Positions 49,195 to 61,722 of a stretch of DNA of 64,000 nucleotides are shown piece by piece; position 1 is the stretch's first letter, and the number at the start of each line of letters is the position of its first letter. The translations under genes and the position numbers were made by a program. This DNA comes from Apostichopus japonicus (lineage: Eukaryota > Echinodermata > Holothuroidea > Aspidochirotida > Stichopodidae), in the NCBI RefSeq assembly GCF_037975245.1, contig NC_092573.1, positions 13,786,001-13,850,000 of the forward strand. Reading direction: 5' to 3'. The notes under the pieces were generated by a model. The model did no database searches. It was not told the origin of the DNA and saw only the letters and a program-made list of their open reading frames with translations.

Positions 49195-50443
49195 AATATA
49201 AGGCCTTCATTCGCGAGAAATCGAAACCAATATAGAAACACCATCGTTAGAGTTTGGAAGCAGAGGACTTCAAAGAAAGCATAGTAAGAAGTGTACGACA
49301 CAAACGGGAAAGGCACGTATAGGCCCCACAAAGAATGAACGAAAAGGAAGAGAAGGCCCGCTGCATAAGAAGTCTATGCTAAACTCGACGTTTATAGCAG
49401 ACAGGCAATGGGACAAACGGAAGAGGGCTCGAACCTGTTATTGCCTTTTCTTGATCATAGTTTGATGAAATGTGATTTGGTGATGTTATAACTTGCATAA
49501 TTGTGTGGGTGGTGGGGTGGGGTTGGGGGGGGGGGGAGTTCCGGTTGATGAGGTTCTTCTTGCAGTGTCTCGTGTCGTGTCAATTAATATCTCAAAGTAA
49601 GTTTATCGCATTACCCAGATAGTGCTTCCCAACACTAAATACCGCCGATTGAGTTTCGCTGTTCAATCAAATGACCATATACCCCCATATCTCGATTGAG
49701 ATTAATTAACGTCTCTATCTGTTTATATTCCGTACGAATATTTTGAATTATTTCTTGTCGCACAGAAACGTTCACATGGCTGTAAAGTAAAACTAACATG
49801 ACAGGTTTATAACCTAAAAACGCCAGCCTCGATTTTCATATTCAAATTAGTCTAGACATATATATAAATATATAATGCCGATCTGAATATGACATCACTT
49901 TAGCACGATGATGAATGACCGTCAAGTCTCACAAACCAGGGACGTAGTTAAACTCCTTTTTTGCGGGTTGGGGGGGGGGGGGGTTAACACTTCTCTACGG
50001 GAACGTAGGCAGAGTGTATACTCGCACCTATTATCTAAGGAAGGACAGACAAGAAGTTCTACTCCTCCCCCCCCCCCCCCCCCACCGTAGCTACCCCACT
50101 CTTCACAAATGAAATCGGTGTGTAAAACCTTGCCGTATTGTTAATGTGGTGACCAATACGGCGTAAGTTTTCTTGGCATTACTGTATCAGTAACTGTGGT
50201 CCTATAATACACATGATGTAAAGATGTTCCAGAGTCAGTTAACGTTGAAGTGAATGTTCTTTATAACGACATACCAGTATAATCGCTGGTAATGGTAGGT
50301 TTTGAAGTTGTCTATGTATATGACCAATTTTGTCAGTAATTGAAAATTGGGATCCTCGGCCTCATTAAACCCCAACTCATCCCGACAAGTTGTCCCTTCC
50401 TTATTCTGTCCATAATAAATGAAAAGTTGGCAAGGCAAGGCCT
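49195..50443. repeat. Local tandem duplication, unit A (~1.25 kb)
   Basis: Runs from AAGGCCTTCATTCGCGAGA to the AATGAAAAGTTGGCAAGGC end. It is repeated head-to-tail as 50452-52572 with high identity (GAAACACCATCGTTAGAGTT, AGTTCCGGTTGATGAGGTTC, CACAAACCAGGGACGTAGT). It holds long G and C runs at 49969-49984 and 50068-50083. Confidence 0.85.
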
Positions 50444-50841
50444 TCATAAGGCCTTCATTTGCGAGAGATCGAAACCAATATAGAAACACCATCGTTAGAG
50501 TTTGGAAGCAGAGGACTTCAAAGAAGGCATAATAAGAAGTGTACAATTAACACAGACGAGAAAGGCACGTATAGGCCCCACAAAGATGAACGAAAGGAAG
50601 AGAAAGACCGCTGCAATGAGAAGTTTATATACTAAACTGGACGTTTAGCAGACAGACAACGGGACAAACGGAAGCGGGCTCGAAACTGCTATTGTCTTTT
50701 CTTGATCATAGTTTGATGAAATGTGATTTGATGATTCTACTTGCATAATTGTGGGTGGTGTGGTGGGGTTGGGGTTGGGGTTGGGAGAGGAGTTCCGGTT
50801 GATGAGGTTCCTCTTGCAGTGTCTCGTGTCGTGTCAATTAA

Positions 50842-51489
50842 TTTGTATGTATGTGTATGTATATTATATCCTCATGCAAGCAGGAACTCGCGAAGATGCC
50901 TCATTGGCTTATCAAAGCTGCAAGCTGACTGAAGTCAGTCTCTCACATTCATACTTAACATCCATGATTATGAATTGTCAATTGTCAATAAGGGGTTAAT
51001 CAACGGTCTAGCGTGCGTTACTCACAGGATTAATGCACGATCGGGGGATAATGCAAGCGATGCACGAGGGCGGAGCCCGAGTGCATCCAGCGATAGCATT
51101 AACACCCGGAGTGCATTAATCATGTGAGTAACGCACGCTAGACCGTTGATTAACCCCGTTCATTCATACACTACCATTTGTGTGGGGGAAAAATCATAAA
51201 ACAAAACATTTTTGGTTACATATAACCAAAGATTTATTAAAGTGATGCCCCGTAATTTTACCGTGCGTTACTCACAGGATTAACCACGGTCAGCTGACCT
51301 GAATGGACCAATAGGATTTAGGAATCTTTACTAAGTATGAATGAACAACTCTGTAACTGGACGACATACATTAATCTTGGAGTGACTCGAACCGAGGACC
51401 TTATGATTGGAAGGTACCGGCGTTAACCACTGAGCTAACACTCCACTATATCCACTCCACTATCCACTATACCACTGAGCTAACACTCC
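50842..51489 (-). mobile_element. tRNA-derived SINE, copy 2, interrupted by a foldback element
   Basis: Same SINE as 18896-19160: tRNA-like head on the minus strand near 51446-51375 (GGTTCGAGTCACTCC B-box) and a GCAAGCAGG body end. The tRNA-like end is followed by a short duplicated ACTATCCACTATACCACTG stretch. It lies in unit B and is absent from unit A, so it inserted after the duplication. Its middle is split by 50989-51346. Confidence 0.75.
50989..51346. mobile_element. Foldback (hairpin) insertion inside the SINE
   Basis: 47-bp inverted arms at 50992-51038 and 51111-51157, starting GGGGTTAATCAACGGTCTAG, differ by one base. The 72-bp spacer is itself self-complementary (GATGCAC...GGGCGGAGCCC...GTGCATC). 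A third partial copy of the arm, GTGCGTTACTCACAGGATTA, lies at 51263. A second inverted pair, GTTCATTCATAC and GTATGAATGAAC, closes 51158-51346. The other SINE copy runs straight across this point. Confidence 0.7.
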
Positions 51490-52572
51490 AATATCTCAAA
51501 GTAAGTTTATCGCATTACCCATGCAGATAGTGGTTCCAATAGGACTAAATACCGCCGATTGAGTTTCGCTGTTCAATCAAATGACCATTATACCCAATTC
51601 TCGACTGGGATTAATTAACGTCACTATCTGTATATATTCCGTACGATTGTTTTTATTTATTTCTTGTCGCACAGACGCGTTCACATGGCTGTAAAGTTAA
51701 ACTAACATGACAGGTTTATGACCAAAAAAACGCCAGCCTCGATTTTTATATTCAAATTAGTCTAGACATATATATAAATATATAATGCCGATCTGAATAT
51801 GACATCACTTTAACACGATGATAAATGACCGTCAAGTCTCACAAACCAGGGACGTAGTAAAACTCTTTTTTTTTGTGCGGGTGGGGAAGTCGGGGGGGGG
51901 GGGTAACACTTCTCTACGTGGGCACGTAGGCAGAGTGTATACTCACACCTATTATCTAAGGAAGGACAGACAACAAGTTCTACTCCCTCCCCCACCGTAG
52001 CTACCCCACTCTTCACATATGAAATCGGTGTGTAAAACCTTGCCGTATTGTTAATGTGGTGACCAATCCGGCGTAAGTTTTCTTGGCGTTACTATGTATC
52101 AGTAACTGTGATCTTATAAAACACATGATGTAAAGATGTTCTTCAGGGCCAGTTAACGTTGAAGTGAATGTTCTATATAACGACATACCAGTACTATCGC
52201 TGGTAATGGTAGGTTTTGAAGCTGCCTATGTATATGACCAATTTTGTCATTTTTGGGATATTGATTTTCTTCTCTAACCTCTGCAAAAAAAAACAACAAC
52301 TATTACGTCACTTTGACGCCAATTTGAAAAACGTAAAATTTTACCTGGAAGAGCTGCAGTCTACTTCCCAACACCCAGTACCGTACCGGAGTAGATGAAA
52401 GACACATTTACCGTTATAGTAGTAATGACATGCTACCTGTATGGAAATATAGTTTAGAATAAATTTGGAATATTAAAATTTGTTTTCCTTGGCCTCATTA
52501 AACCCCAACCCATCCCTACAACTTCTCCCTTCCTTATTCTGTCCATAATAAATGAAAAGTTGGCAACGCAAA

Positions 52573-55500
52573 GTATCCCCCCACCCAAAAAAAAAAAAAA
52601 AAATTCCATACACAGTCAAATTACGTCATCGTTCTGTCCAAAACTTTGTTTGATAATCACCAATTCAGATTCCTGTTATGTATAGTATTGTATCATTTGA
52701 AATGAAAGGTCGAAAGTATACTAGTATAGTGAAGTCCTTCAAGTGGTCTTTACCAATTACGAGGTGATTTCACATTTTTTTTGGCTGAAAGTGTAATATA
52801 GACTTGGCAGGTTTCGTAACGAGTGTTAACGCTAACAACTCGTGCAATTATGTCAAGGTAATCAGAATTTCCCCAAATTTTAGTTTTAAAAAAAAGGGAA
52901 AAACAAGCTCTCTTCCGGAGATTCATATTCTTCTACTTTTTCACTGAATTATGCAAGCGTGTTACAACATACATCTCGGTATGTAAAACTACGCTAAATC
53001 GAGTGACAAGAAAATGTATGATCACGAGTGACCATATCTGAATTTCTACCATATTTTGGGGAAGTCCGGATTGTGAAGGATAACTCCTAATTGTGTTGCA
53101 TGTGCTAAGCGAAAGCTTCTTCAGGCTGGAGGGGAATTTAGCCAAGAGCAAAGAAAAAAATATGATGAAATTTTCGGTATTGGCATAAAACAAAAAAGTA
53201 ACAGTGAGGCATTAAAGAGGCATTAAAAATTAGAGACATTAGAGGCATTAAAAACAAGTCAAGGACCACGAGAATGTGGACGGGGACGCTGGCTTTATTG
53301 AACTCTGCCCCAGACCTGACAAAGCCCATACTTCTATAGTGAAAGGCCACACCCCCCTCTCCATCCCCATCAAAGTGTTCTTCACCACGTGTTGTCACTC
53401 TAGCCCACGTGCCAGCGGCGTAACGATGAGTCTGCAGGCCCCTGGGTCCAAGGAAGGAAGGGCCCCCTGGCTGCTGCGGAGAATCAACAGATGTGCGCGC
53501 AGCGCACATGACGAGCGCGGAGAGCGAAGTCCCAAAGGCGTGGGTCCAGGGCCCGCCTTAGGGCCCTGGAAGCTCTGGGGTTCTACAAGCTCTCTGGTGC
53601 AATCTAAGCCGTATATATGTAACATTTCGTGGTGATTTTATCGACTGAGATTTTGGGGAAAATCTGCGTTCATAGACACATTTTTGGTCCGCCTTGTCTG
53701 TCATACTGGGAACATGAAAAATGTGTTGCAAAGCTAGAATACATTAAGAGATTGAAAGGACAATAAGACCAAATGACCAATGTCCAATTAACATAAACAT
53801 GTATATTTCCACCCGTGGCAAAATATCAGCAAAACGGTGGAAAATATGCCAAATTCGATTTACTGTCTGATACGGAAACATACAAATCCACACACAAATC
53901 TTAGGCATCGGCGATTTGGCCGATAGCTGAGGAAAGCATCAGCCAAAGGGGTTCAAAATATGCCAAATTTGTGTCATTTGGCCAGTTATCGGCCAATGTC
54001 ATGTAGCAAAAGTATTGTATAGAGTGCGTGGAGTGCTTGCAGTATTAGGAAGAACTTTTCGGTTGTTCATATGTTATTTTTTTTGGGGGGGGGGGGGGGG
54101 CAGACAACACACCAGGGAGTATAGTCTGTAGGTACTTACAAAGTGAGGGAGTTGGCTACGCTGCTAGTCTTTGAAACTCCGAATGTCAAGCGAGTATATG
54201 AAACTTTAAGTTTAACGTCCAGTCATGTAGGTATCATCCACTGGACCAGTAATGCCAATATTGTAGCGCGCACGCGCACGACAATAATTAGCCGGACTGG
54301 AGCCGCCGTGGAGTAAACTTGGCTAAACCCCGCCCACGCACACTGGTTCGACTGATCTCAGAGCCAACTAATTCCACCGTTGTTACGTGGAAAATCTTCG
54401 GAAAATCTTTATTCGTGATGACTCATAGCCCTACGACTGACCCCCTTTCCACATCAACCTACTGATCGGCGCACGTGACAACGACTGTCTGCTGTGAACG
54501 ACCGGGAACTGGTTTAGGTCATATCAAAGAACTAAATGGGTCAAATACAAAGTTATTAAACCCGTGATTGGTTGTATTTGATAAAAACTGTACATTTTCA
54601 GTCGTGAGACCGGCCCCCCCCCCGCCCCTTACCGCACACTGCACGACTGCTATAGTCGGGAAAACCTGTACTAACCTACAGAACATAGGCTATTCCGTAT
54701 TCCGTATGCAGCACAGACCAAGTAAAAAGATGCACGTTCGTCCAACTCCCAAATATATAGCGTGATACGCTGTTGCATGAGACATATCATTTGGAAGCTT
54801 ACTCGATCATTTGTTATATCTTCGAATGTTAGAAAATTTGCGTACAAAGTTGTGAATGTCTTTGTATTTTATAGCTGATGCATGTAACTATAGCAACCAT
54901 TCGCACTTTCGGTTGCTTTTCAAATGTTAATGAAGTCACCAGATTAGAAATATTTCATACCAGCAGAAAATAAGTTCCCGTGACACAGTTGAAGAATGAT
55001 GATTTTCAACGGTTATACTGTATGCATCACTATAAATAGAAAAAAAAATCAATTTGAATGGAAAGGGAGAAACCAATATGTTTGTGTAATCCTGTATTTG
55101 CACCACATCACAGGTTATTGCACATGCAGTGTACTATTAACATTCAAAGTAAATTGCATTTCAATATGTTATACCTAAACAACAGAACAAACAACAACAT
55201 CGAGACTGTATCCCTGTGCTTCCTTTATGTACAAGATCAATATTATGTTTTGTCTATGTTGTCATTTGACATCGTGTTTCTTGTTTCGACCTGAAATTCT
55301 AAACCATAACGCATGTGAAAAGCTTATCGCATCTTTATGATCACATGTGTTTGGTGATAAATTGTAACGGGAGGGGTTGTTTTGGGGCTAAAGGCAAAGG
55401 AAGTCTTCACTCATGTGGTCTCAGTGTTAAGCTCTATATGCTATATTCAACTTTACTCAGAAACTAGTTTTTTTTTCTGTTTGTAGTTGGCAGAACGTGA

Positions 55501-55690
55501 ATCAGTTTCCAATTGGAAGTTGTACACACCACATTAGTTAGACCACAAAAGAGCTAGGGGCGCGGGGCGATGGGCGGGTGGAACGGGCGCGATGAAGGTG
55601 GGAAGTGTGAGGGAAAAACGGAGAGAATTACTTTTGTCAGTACCTGTGTAGGGTTCAATCGCGGATCAATTTAGGTTAGAATTCAATTGT
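52573..55690. other. Intergenic DNA, no gene seen
   Basis: Contains an A run near 52590, a GC-richer patch about 53400-53640 (frames here lack family similarity; possibly a decayed MITE beginning AGCGGCGTAACG) and a G run near 54085-54101. Confidence 0.4.
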
Positions 55691-55740
55691 GTGCATATAT
55701 ATATATATAGCCTATATATATATATAGCCTATATATATAT

Positions 55741-55866
55741 ACAATTGAAAATCGTAATGAGTTGGAAAATCAAGAACAATGAAAAAACTTCCAGCCTCCA
55801 CCGGGATTCGAACCCGTGCCTCTCGCTCTATACGCGGACACCCTAACCACTAGGCTGTGGATGCTG
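55741..55866 (-). mobile_element. tRNA-derived SINE head
   Basis: The minus strand reads GCATCCACAGCC, TAGTGGTTAGGGTG (A-box-like) and GGTTCGAATCCCGG (B-box). The acceptor ends pair at 6 of 7 positions, but the anticodon stem is poor, so this is a SINE or tRNA relic rather than a gene. TA repeats follow on its 3' side. Confidence 0.6.
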
Positions 55867-56050
55867 ATTGTATGTCCAGAGGTTCGAAACCGGTAAGGAA
55901 GGCCATAATTCCACTGTAGGCGCTTGTCACCTGTATCGAACTATAGATATATTTGTTGAGGACATTCCGCGGTGGTGGTATTGCAGTGGTGTATTGGGTT
56001 TGTTCCTATCGTCTCGTGTCATTGTGTTACGTAATAGTTCTAGCGGTATA

Positions 56051-56194
56051 ATGGCGTTTACGCCTGCAATAGGCAGACCTGCCCTGTTAGTTCTTAGGAA
56101 CGGACTATATTTTGTTGTTGTTATAGTGTGTTCTTTGTATATTTCATGTGTATTTTGGTCTAAGGAGCCGACGACGAGTCCGACGCCCGTACTA
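56051..56194 (+). CDS. Possible first exon of a single-pass membrane protein
   Basis: ATG in context ATAATGG opens 48 codons: MAFTPAIGRPALLV, then a strong hydrophobic segment (about residues 23-37), then a Lys/Thr/Ser/Pro-rich stem ending at a good donor (CTA|GTAAGT). This short-cytoplasmic-tail, membrane-anchor, stem layout is that of type II Golgi enzymes. No downstream exon on this strand was recognised, so it may be spurious. Confidence 0.2.
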
Positions 56195-59100
56195 GTAAGT
56201 TGTTTATAGCTTTACTTTACAAGGATGTACCTGTTCCGTTCCCCGGTCAATTCCCCGCTTCTTGTTTTAATGATATATGTTATCCAGGAGAATAAATTAT
56301 ACTTGTGTGTTTCATTGTTACTTTAACGTTTGCTTTGTGTACGTAAATGTCCTTCCTTCACCGTAACAAAACTTCATTAATTTACGCCTGCATTGTTTCA
56401 TATAGACCTTCATTTTCATCTCTCTCTCTCCACCCCCCCCCCCCCACCCACCCCTTTCCTCTCACTCTCTGTCGTAGTTCCTTAACCGTAGACACACGGT
56501 GAATGATCTTACCTGAATTCATTGGGAGTTACAAAACACCGAAAATAAAAGGAATAAAAAGAATAACACACAAAGAAGACAAACTGAGTAGTTTTTGGTT
56601 TTGTTTTTGCTGTTTATATTCTATTATTTTCTGTTAGTGAGGTAGAAGGTACAAAAGTGTCTTATAAATACCAATAGGTTTTGTTCGTTTTGATCCGAGT
56701 ATCGATGGTTCCTCTAAGTCGATGCATCTTTATAAATACTTCACAGACAAGTAATTAACTTGTTGTTTTTCTATCGTTATTTACCACAAAAAAAAAAAAA
56801 ATTACCCCAATCATGAAATGTTTAATAATAATACAGTATGAAACACTAATGGTAACAAGAATAAAATAAATACAAATATCTTAATTATCATTGCACATGC
56901 TCTGGTGTAAGGCACTCGCTAACCCTCCTTCTTCTTCTTCTTCTCATCGCTACACTTTAATCACCGCCCCAAACACCTTCTTACTCCACTCCGCCAATAA
57001 AATAAACATAAAAATCGTCGTTACTTGACGTTTATCTCTTCCTCTCTTACAAAGCTAAATGATTTATGCTTCTTTAAGTTGTTGTGAAAACCTTTTTTTT
57101 TTGCGCCGTTTTAATTGTGAAACCATTTTGATTAATTTTTTCATCTGGCAATTTAGAAACAGTAAAGATGAGATAAATTCACCAACAGTTATAGAACCAA
57201 GCAGGATATCAAAATGAAATCAAAAAGTCAAATTAAGCTATAGGTAGAAGTTCCCTTCAACAGTATATATGCCAAACTTGAATAAGTATGGTTAAAGTTT
57301 AAAGTTATGTACTAAAGTCTGTATGATGACGTAACCAGATCACAGACGGTGGAAGGGACAGTAACTAATTTTTTTTTTTAAATTTTAACGTAGTTTTCAC
57401 ACATGGCTTCTAGGTATTGATTAACTGTGTTAATATATGTTATTTCAAACTTTTATTTTCAACTTGGAGGAAAAATTGAAAGTAAAAATATTAAAAATGA
57501 AACTTAACTCAAAAAGGGAATATCACAAAAACGGACCGAAACCAATACTTCATCACTTAGAAAAATATAAGAGAGGGGAACAATTTTGATGAGAGAATAA
57601 ATTAAATCATAAACAAAAAAATATGACACAATGTTACATACATTGCACCACAAGATAAAAGTGCAGATTACTACGTAAATTTATGTCAATGAAATTTCTT
57701 CCTATACTCAGAAAGGTTGAAAGGTAACCTTATTTCTTAGAATCCGCTAAAAGATTTTGAAAAAAAACCACGAGAAAAAAAAAAGGGTTGACATCTTTTC
57801 ATTAGTTATAAATCAAACAAATGCTGCATGACAGGTTAATTTCGTTCGCGACCCTCCACCCCCCCCCCACACTCTTAAAGTGTAAGTTCCTGGTATATGG
57901 TAAGTGATCTATCAATCACATCATAACAGGGTTTATACTTGATTACATACTGTCAGTACTAACCGAAGTCGATCTGTTATCTTTCCTTTTATTACCAGGG
58001 ACCTGTTATCAATTAAGTTCATATGTATCACATCACCCTGCTCTGCTTTTCGTGCTTGTTTGGCTTCAGAACGTGGAAAGACCCTTTGAGGGGGTTTCCC
58101 TGGAATTTTTTAGTTTCCTTGTTTCAGTATACGTATCTCTACGATATGACATGCTATATATCACTTCCTCTTGTGGTATTCAACGTGACGTTTTTACTAT
58201 AAGATTACGTTACTCATATCATAAGGAAAAAACATGAACCTATAACCCAGGCTGATTAACCTGAATTAAGTTCTTCCCCCCTTTTTTTTTCATTTTATAG
58301 AATTAGAAACATGTACACGTCCTTCGATGTGTAAATTGAATAAGAAACACTGTTTACTGTCAATGGACATAATATATAGGTTCAGTATATAGGAACGTTT
58401 ACAATGCAGCAACATACATAGCCATGGTCTCTCTATTAGACCCGCTCCTCTTTTGCTTATAATAAAAGCCGCAGTATCGGGACGGGGGGGGGGGTAGGAG
58501 GACCGGGCCCGTTGCTAAAGGTGACCTGTAGCTTATAGAGAGAAAGGGTTCACTGGGGTCTTTGAGGGATGGTTCGAGCGAAACCGAAGCACAGCTGGAC
58601 AATACCTTTGACTTGATGGCTATTGGCCAACATCTAGTCAGTCTATGCGCTAAATGTTTGTGGAGGTATACCTGTTACAGTATAGGAACCTCAACACGGG
58701 TCAATAAACTACTTAACAAGTATTTGAACGTGTATGACATATATTATGATATTACGGAGTATTATCAAAACCTCTTTGTATTAATACGGATAAATAATAT
58801 TTTCGAAAATAACACCTCCACCCCTCCCGAAAGAAGTTATTTCATAATATTTTGAAAATATTAACTGATATTTCACGAAAATTTTTCAATCTTCCTGATA
58901 ACATCCTATTCACTTAACTCGAAATGAACATACACAGTTTCTAAGAACAAGAGTAAATCAATTAACTTTCGGAAAACTTTCACTCTATTATTATAACCAA
59001 ATACTTGAAAATGAAAGTGGAATTACTTTATGAAAGCTAGCCATACAATGGGAATGATGAAACTTGACAACCTAATTTTTTTCCTTTGACCTTTTAGGGT

Positions 59101-61430
59101 GGAAATGGGTGTCACAATTCCCAAGAATACAAGGGCGTTTTATCCGAGACTCACTGTGTCTGACAAAATCTGAAAAAAATATATTTCGCTGAAGAAGAAA
59201 ATTAATGGTTATAGACCTTCATTTCAGCTGGTGAACTAGACATGAGAATAATATATAACTATACAACACATGCGGACGGACAAGAACATTCTTAAAATTC
59301 CTGGTACAGCCTATATATGAGAATTCATTACACTACTGTATCATCCATTTACACCCATAAACGTCTCCAATCACAATTCCTTATACAAAAAAAAAACTTC
59401 TCTCTCGATAGAACTTCTAAACTCTTTGGCAATTAATTTCTGAAAAGACATACCGTGCAAGCTTTCTTAATTTAATACCAGCAAGATCACCACTTTAGGT
59501 GACCATGCATAATCTTCATAAACTTCCGAATTTGACCATTTAAATACAGAAGTCGTTTGAAGTATTTTAATTCGTGGTCAAAACAGTAGTCTCTATCTAC
59601 CAGTCGTTCCTTGTATGAATAAATATCTATCAATGACTTTAATTGGTTTTCATTTTGAAAGATAATTGCTAACCGTTGAAAGAGTTTGTTATACTTATAT
59701 TACACGATGACCAAAAACTTTCGACTCTTTTAAGACTCGAGCTGTATAGTTGTGGCCTAGTCTTTTATCATGCGTTTCAGTAGCTTGATTGCTCTATCAG
59801 CTGTTGTTTTAGTCTGCAGAGGGAGTTGTCCTCAGCAGTCACGGGAAGCGTCGTACTAATAATGATTCCATCGGCTTGATTATGGGCTCATCTTTTATTC
59901 GTAACTGTAGTAGTAATAGTAGTATTAGTACACATAGCGATGCCGTATAAAATGTTCTGTTTATGAAGATATCCACGAAGGCCTACTTCGTCCCTTTAAA
60001 TCGGCTTCAGAGAGGCTGTGTCGTCTGTTAACAAGGGCGACCTATCGAAGATTTAAAAAAAATACATATAAATATACATATATGGATAGCTTTATTCACT
60101 AAACAATAAAACACGAATTTCGCTATTCTTGACAATACCATATACAAGTCCTGACGGGCAAGAAAGCTCTAGCTGAGACAGACTATTTTAAATTCAAGTA
60201 AGTTATTATGCGGATCAAGAATTTACTTCTGAAGAGGAAATCAGTAATATTAGTTATCATGATATACCATCAACATTTTTTCATTCAATTCTTGTCTTTT
60301 ATGTTTATGTATTGTTAATTTTTTTTCTTTTTTTCATACTATTCTTACACTTTTTCGTTATTATTATCTCTGATTCCTAAAAAGTTTGCCGACTTATTAC
60401 TTCAAAGTCCTCTTGTTTCTTCATTATTGCCATCATCAAATTTAAAAGGGAAACAAAAATCAAGAGTGCATGTAGAATGGAGACAGGTAAGAGAGGAGTA
60501 AAAATAAATACATAAAAACCAACAGATAACCTATATACGGTGAAAACCATCACCACCACCTTCACTGAGCCATTTTCGTCAATCAAAATTGATATATTTT
60601 CTTCCATGTCTGGGAATTATTAGATTTTTAAGGCTTTAGGGACAAACAGGAGAGTATTTAATAACCGGAAGTGTATCTATGATTACTCTCCAATGTTCGG
60701 GCTTTTTATATTGTCTTTATTAACAGTCGAATTTTCATGACTTTCCCTCGTTTTACAAAAAAAAAAAAAATTGTATGTACAATTCTTAACGTTGTATGCA
60801 ATCACGAAAATAAATGTCCATATAATCTAGTTCGGAGAAAATCATTGTTTACTTAACACTTTTCCAAACCTATATGGTACTTCAGCTGTAATTTTTGTTT
60901 TATACTGTAGTCTGTAGTGTATGCGTTGTAGGAGTATACTGCAGTAATAAATAGATATTTGCACAAAGTGACAACTTTCACGTATCTGTCATATTTAATA
61001 CATTACTAGGATTCAACAGCTGCTCATAAATCGCGTATGAACAAAATATTGATTGTTCTTTTTTTTCTCTCGATAATTGCGCAATATATATCATACATCG
61101 AAAGCATGATGGGTTTTTTTTTCTTGGTGCATTGGTAGAATTCATTGCTTAATAAAGCATGTAAAGGAAATATCCCTAGCTATGTTATTGTAATATTGGC
61201 AGAATTAACTGGGAACTTATCCGGGTAGGGGTGGGGAGGAGGAGGGGGATAAGAATGGTGGAGCAAGGTGAATATAGTAAATCCATTTAACCAAATGACC
61301 TTGTGACACATGAAATATGGGGAAAGCCAATTCAACATGGAACAGAAAAGTAGCAGGCCCACTGCCATTCCCTACACCAAGTATCCCCTTCACAACCCCA
61401 CCTATAAACCCCACCCATCTCGTGGGTAAT
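56195..61430. other. AT-rich intergenic or 3'-flanking DNA, no gene seen
   Basis: Many A and T runs. A last KSR exon with stop codon is expected somewhere here on the minus strand, but I could not identify it. Confidence 0.4.
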
Positions 61431-61586
<156 letters not shown>

Positions 61587-61641
61587 TGTTGACATGGTGC
61601 TCGAGAGTAAAAGTGTAAGCAATTAACTATAAAAGTCTTAC

Positions 61642-61722
61642 GTTTTGGGAAAGCCGGGCGAGGATTGATGAGAAAGAAGGTCTTCCCTCTGGCTTTAAAG
61701 TCCAGCAGTCTTCATGTACTTT
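61642..61722 (-). CDS. KSR: KSR-like exon, helix H-I
   Basis: 27 codons, acceptor AATCAG|AAA, donor AAC|GTAAGA. VHEDCWTLKPEGRPSFSSIL: CW...RP is the conserved end of TKL kinase domains. It is too short to stand out as an open frame and was identified from splice signals and motif. Confidence 0.72.

Larger units (their letters stand above)
50452..52572. repeat. Local tandem duplication, unit B (~2.1 kb, with insertions)
   Basis: Second copy of 49195-50443. It is longer because a SINE entered at about 50842-51489, and because about 240 bp near 52246-52490 is absent from unit A. Confidence 0.85.

Noticed and set aside
49965-50090. G run facing a C run, read as a separate MITE in both duplication units
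   Set aside because: Partly inverted ends (GACGTAG and CCGTAGCTAC), but no clear target duplication, so boundaries are not supportable.
53276-53635. 119-codon plus-strand frame in a GC-richer patch
   Set aside because: Composition and the AGCGGCGTAACG-like start suggest a decayed MITE; no protein family seen.
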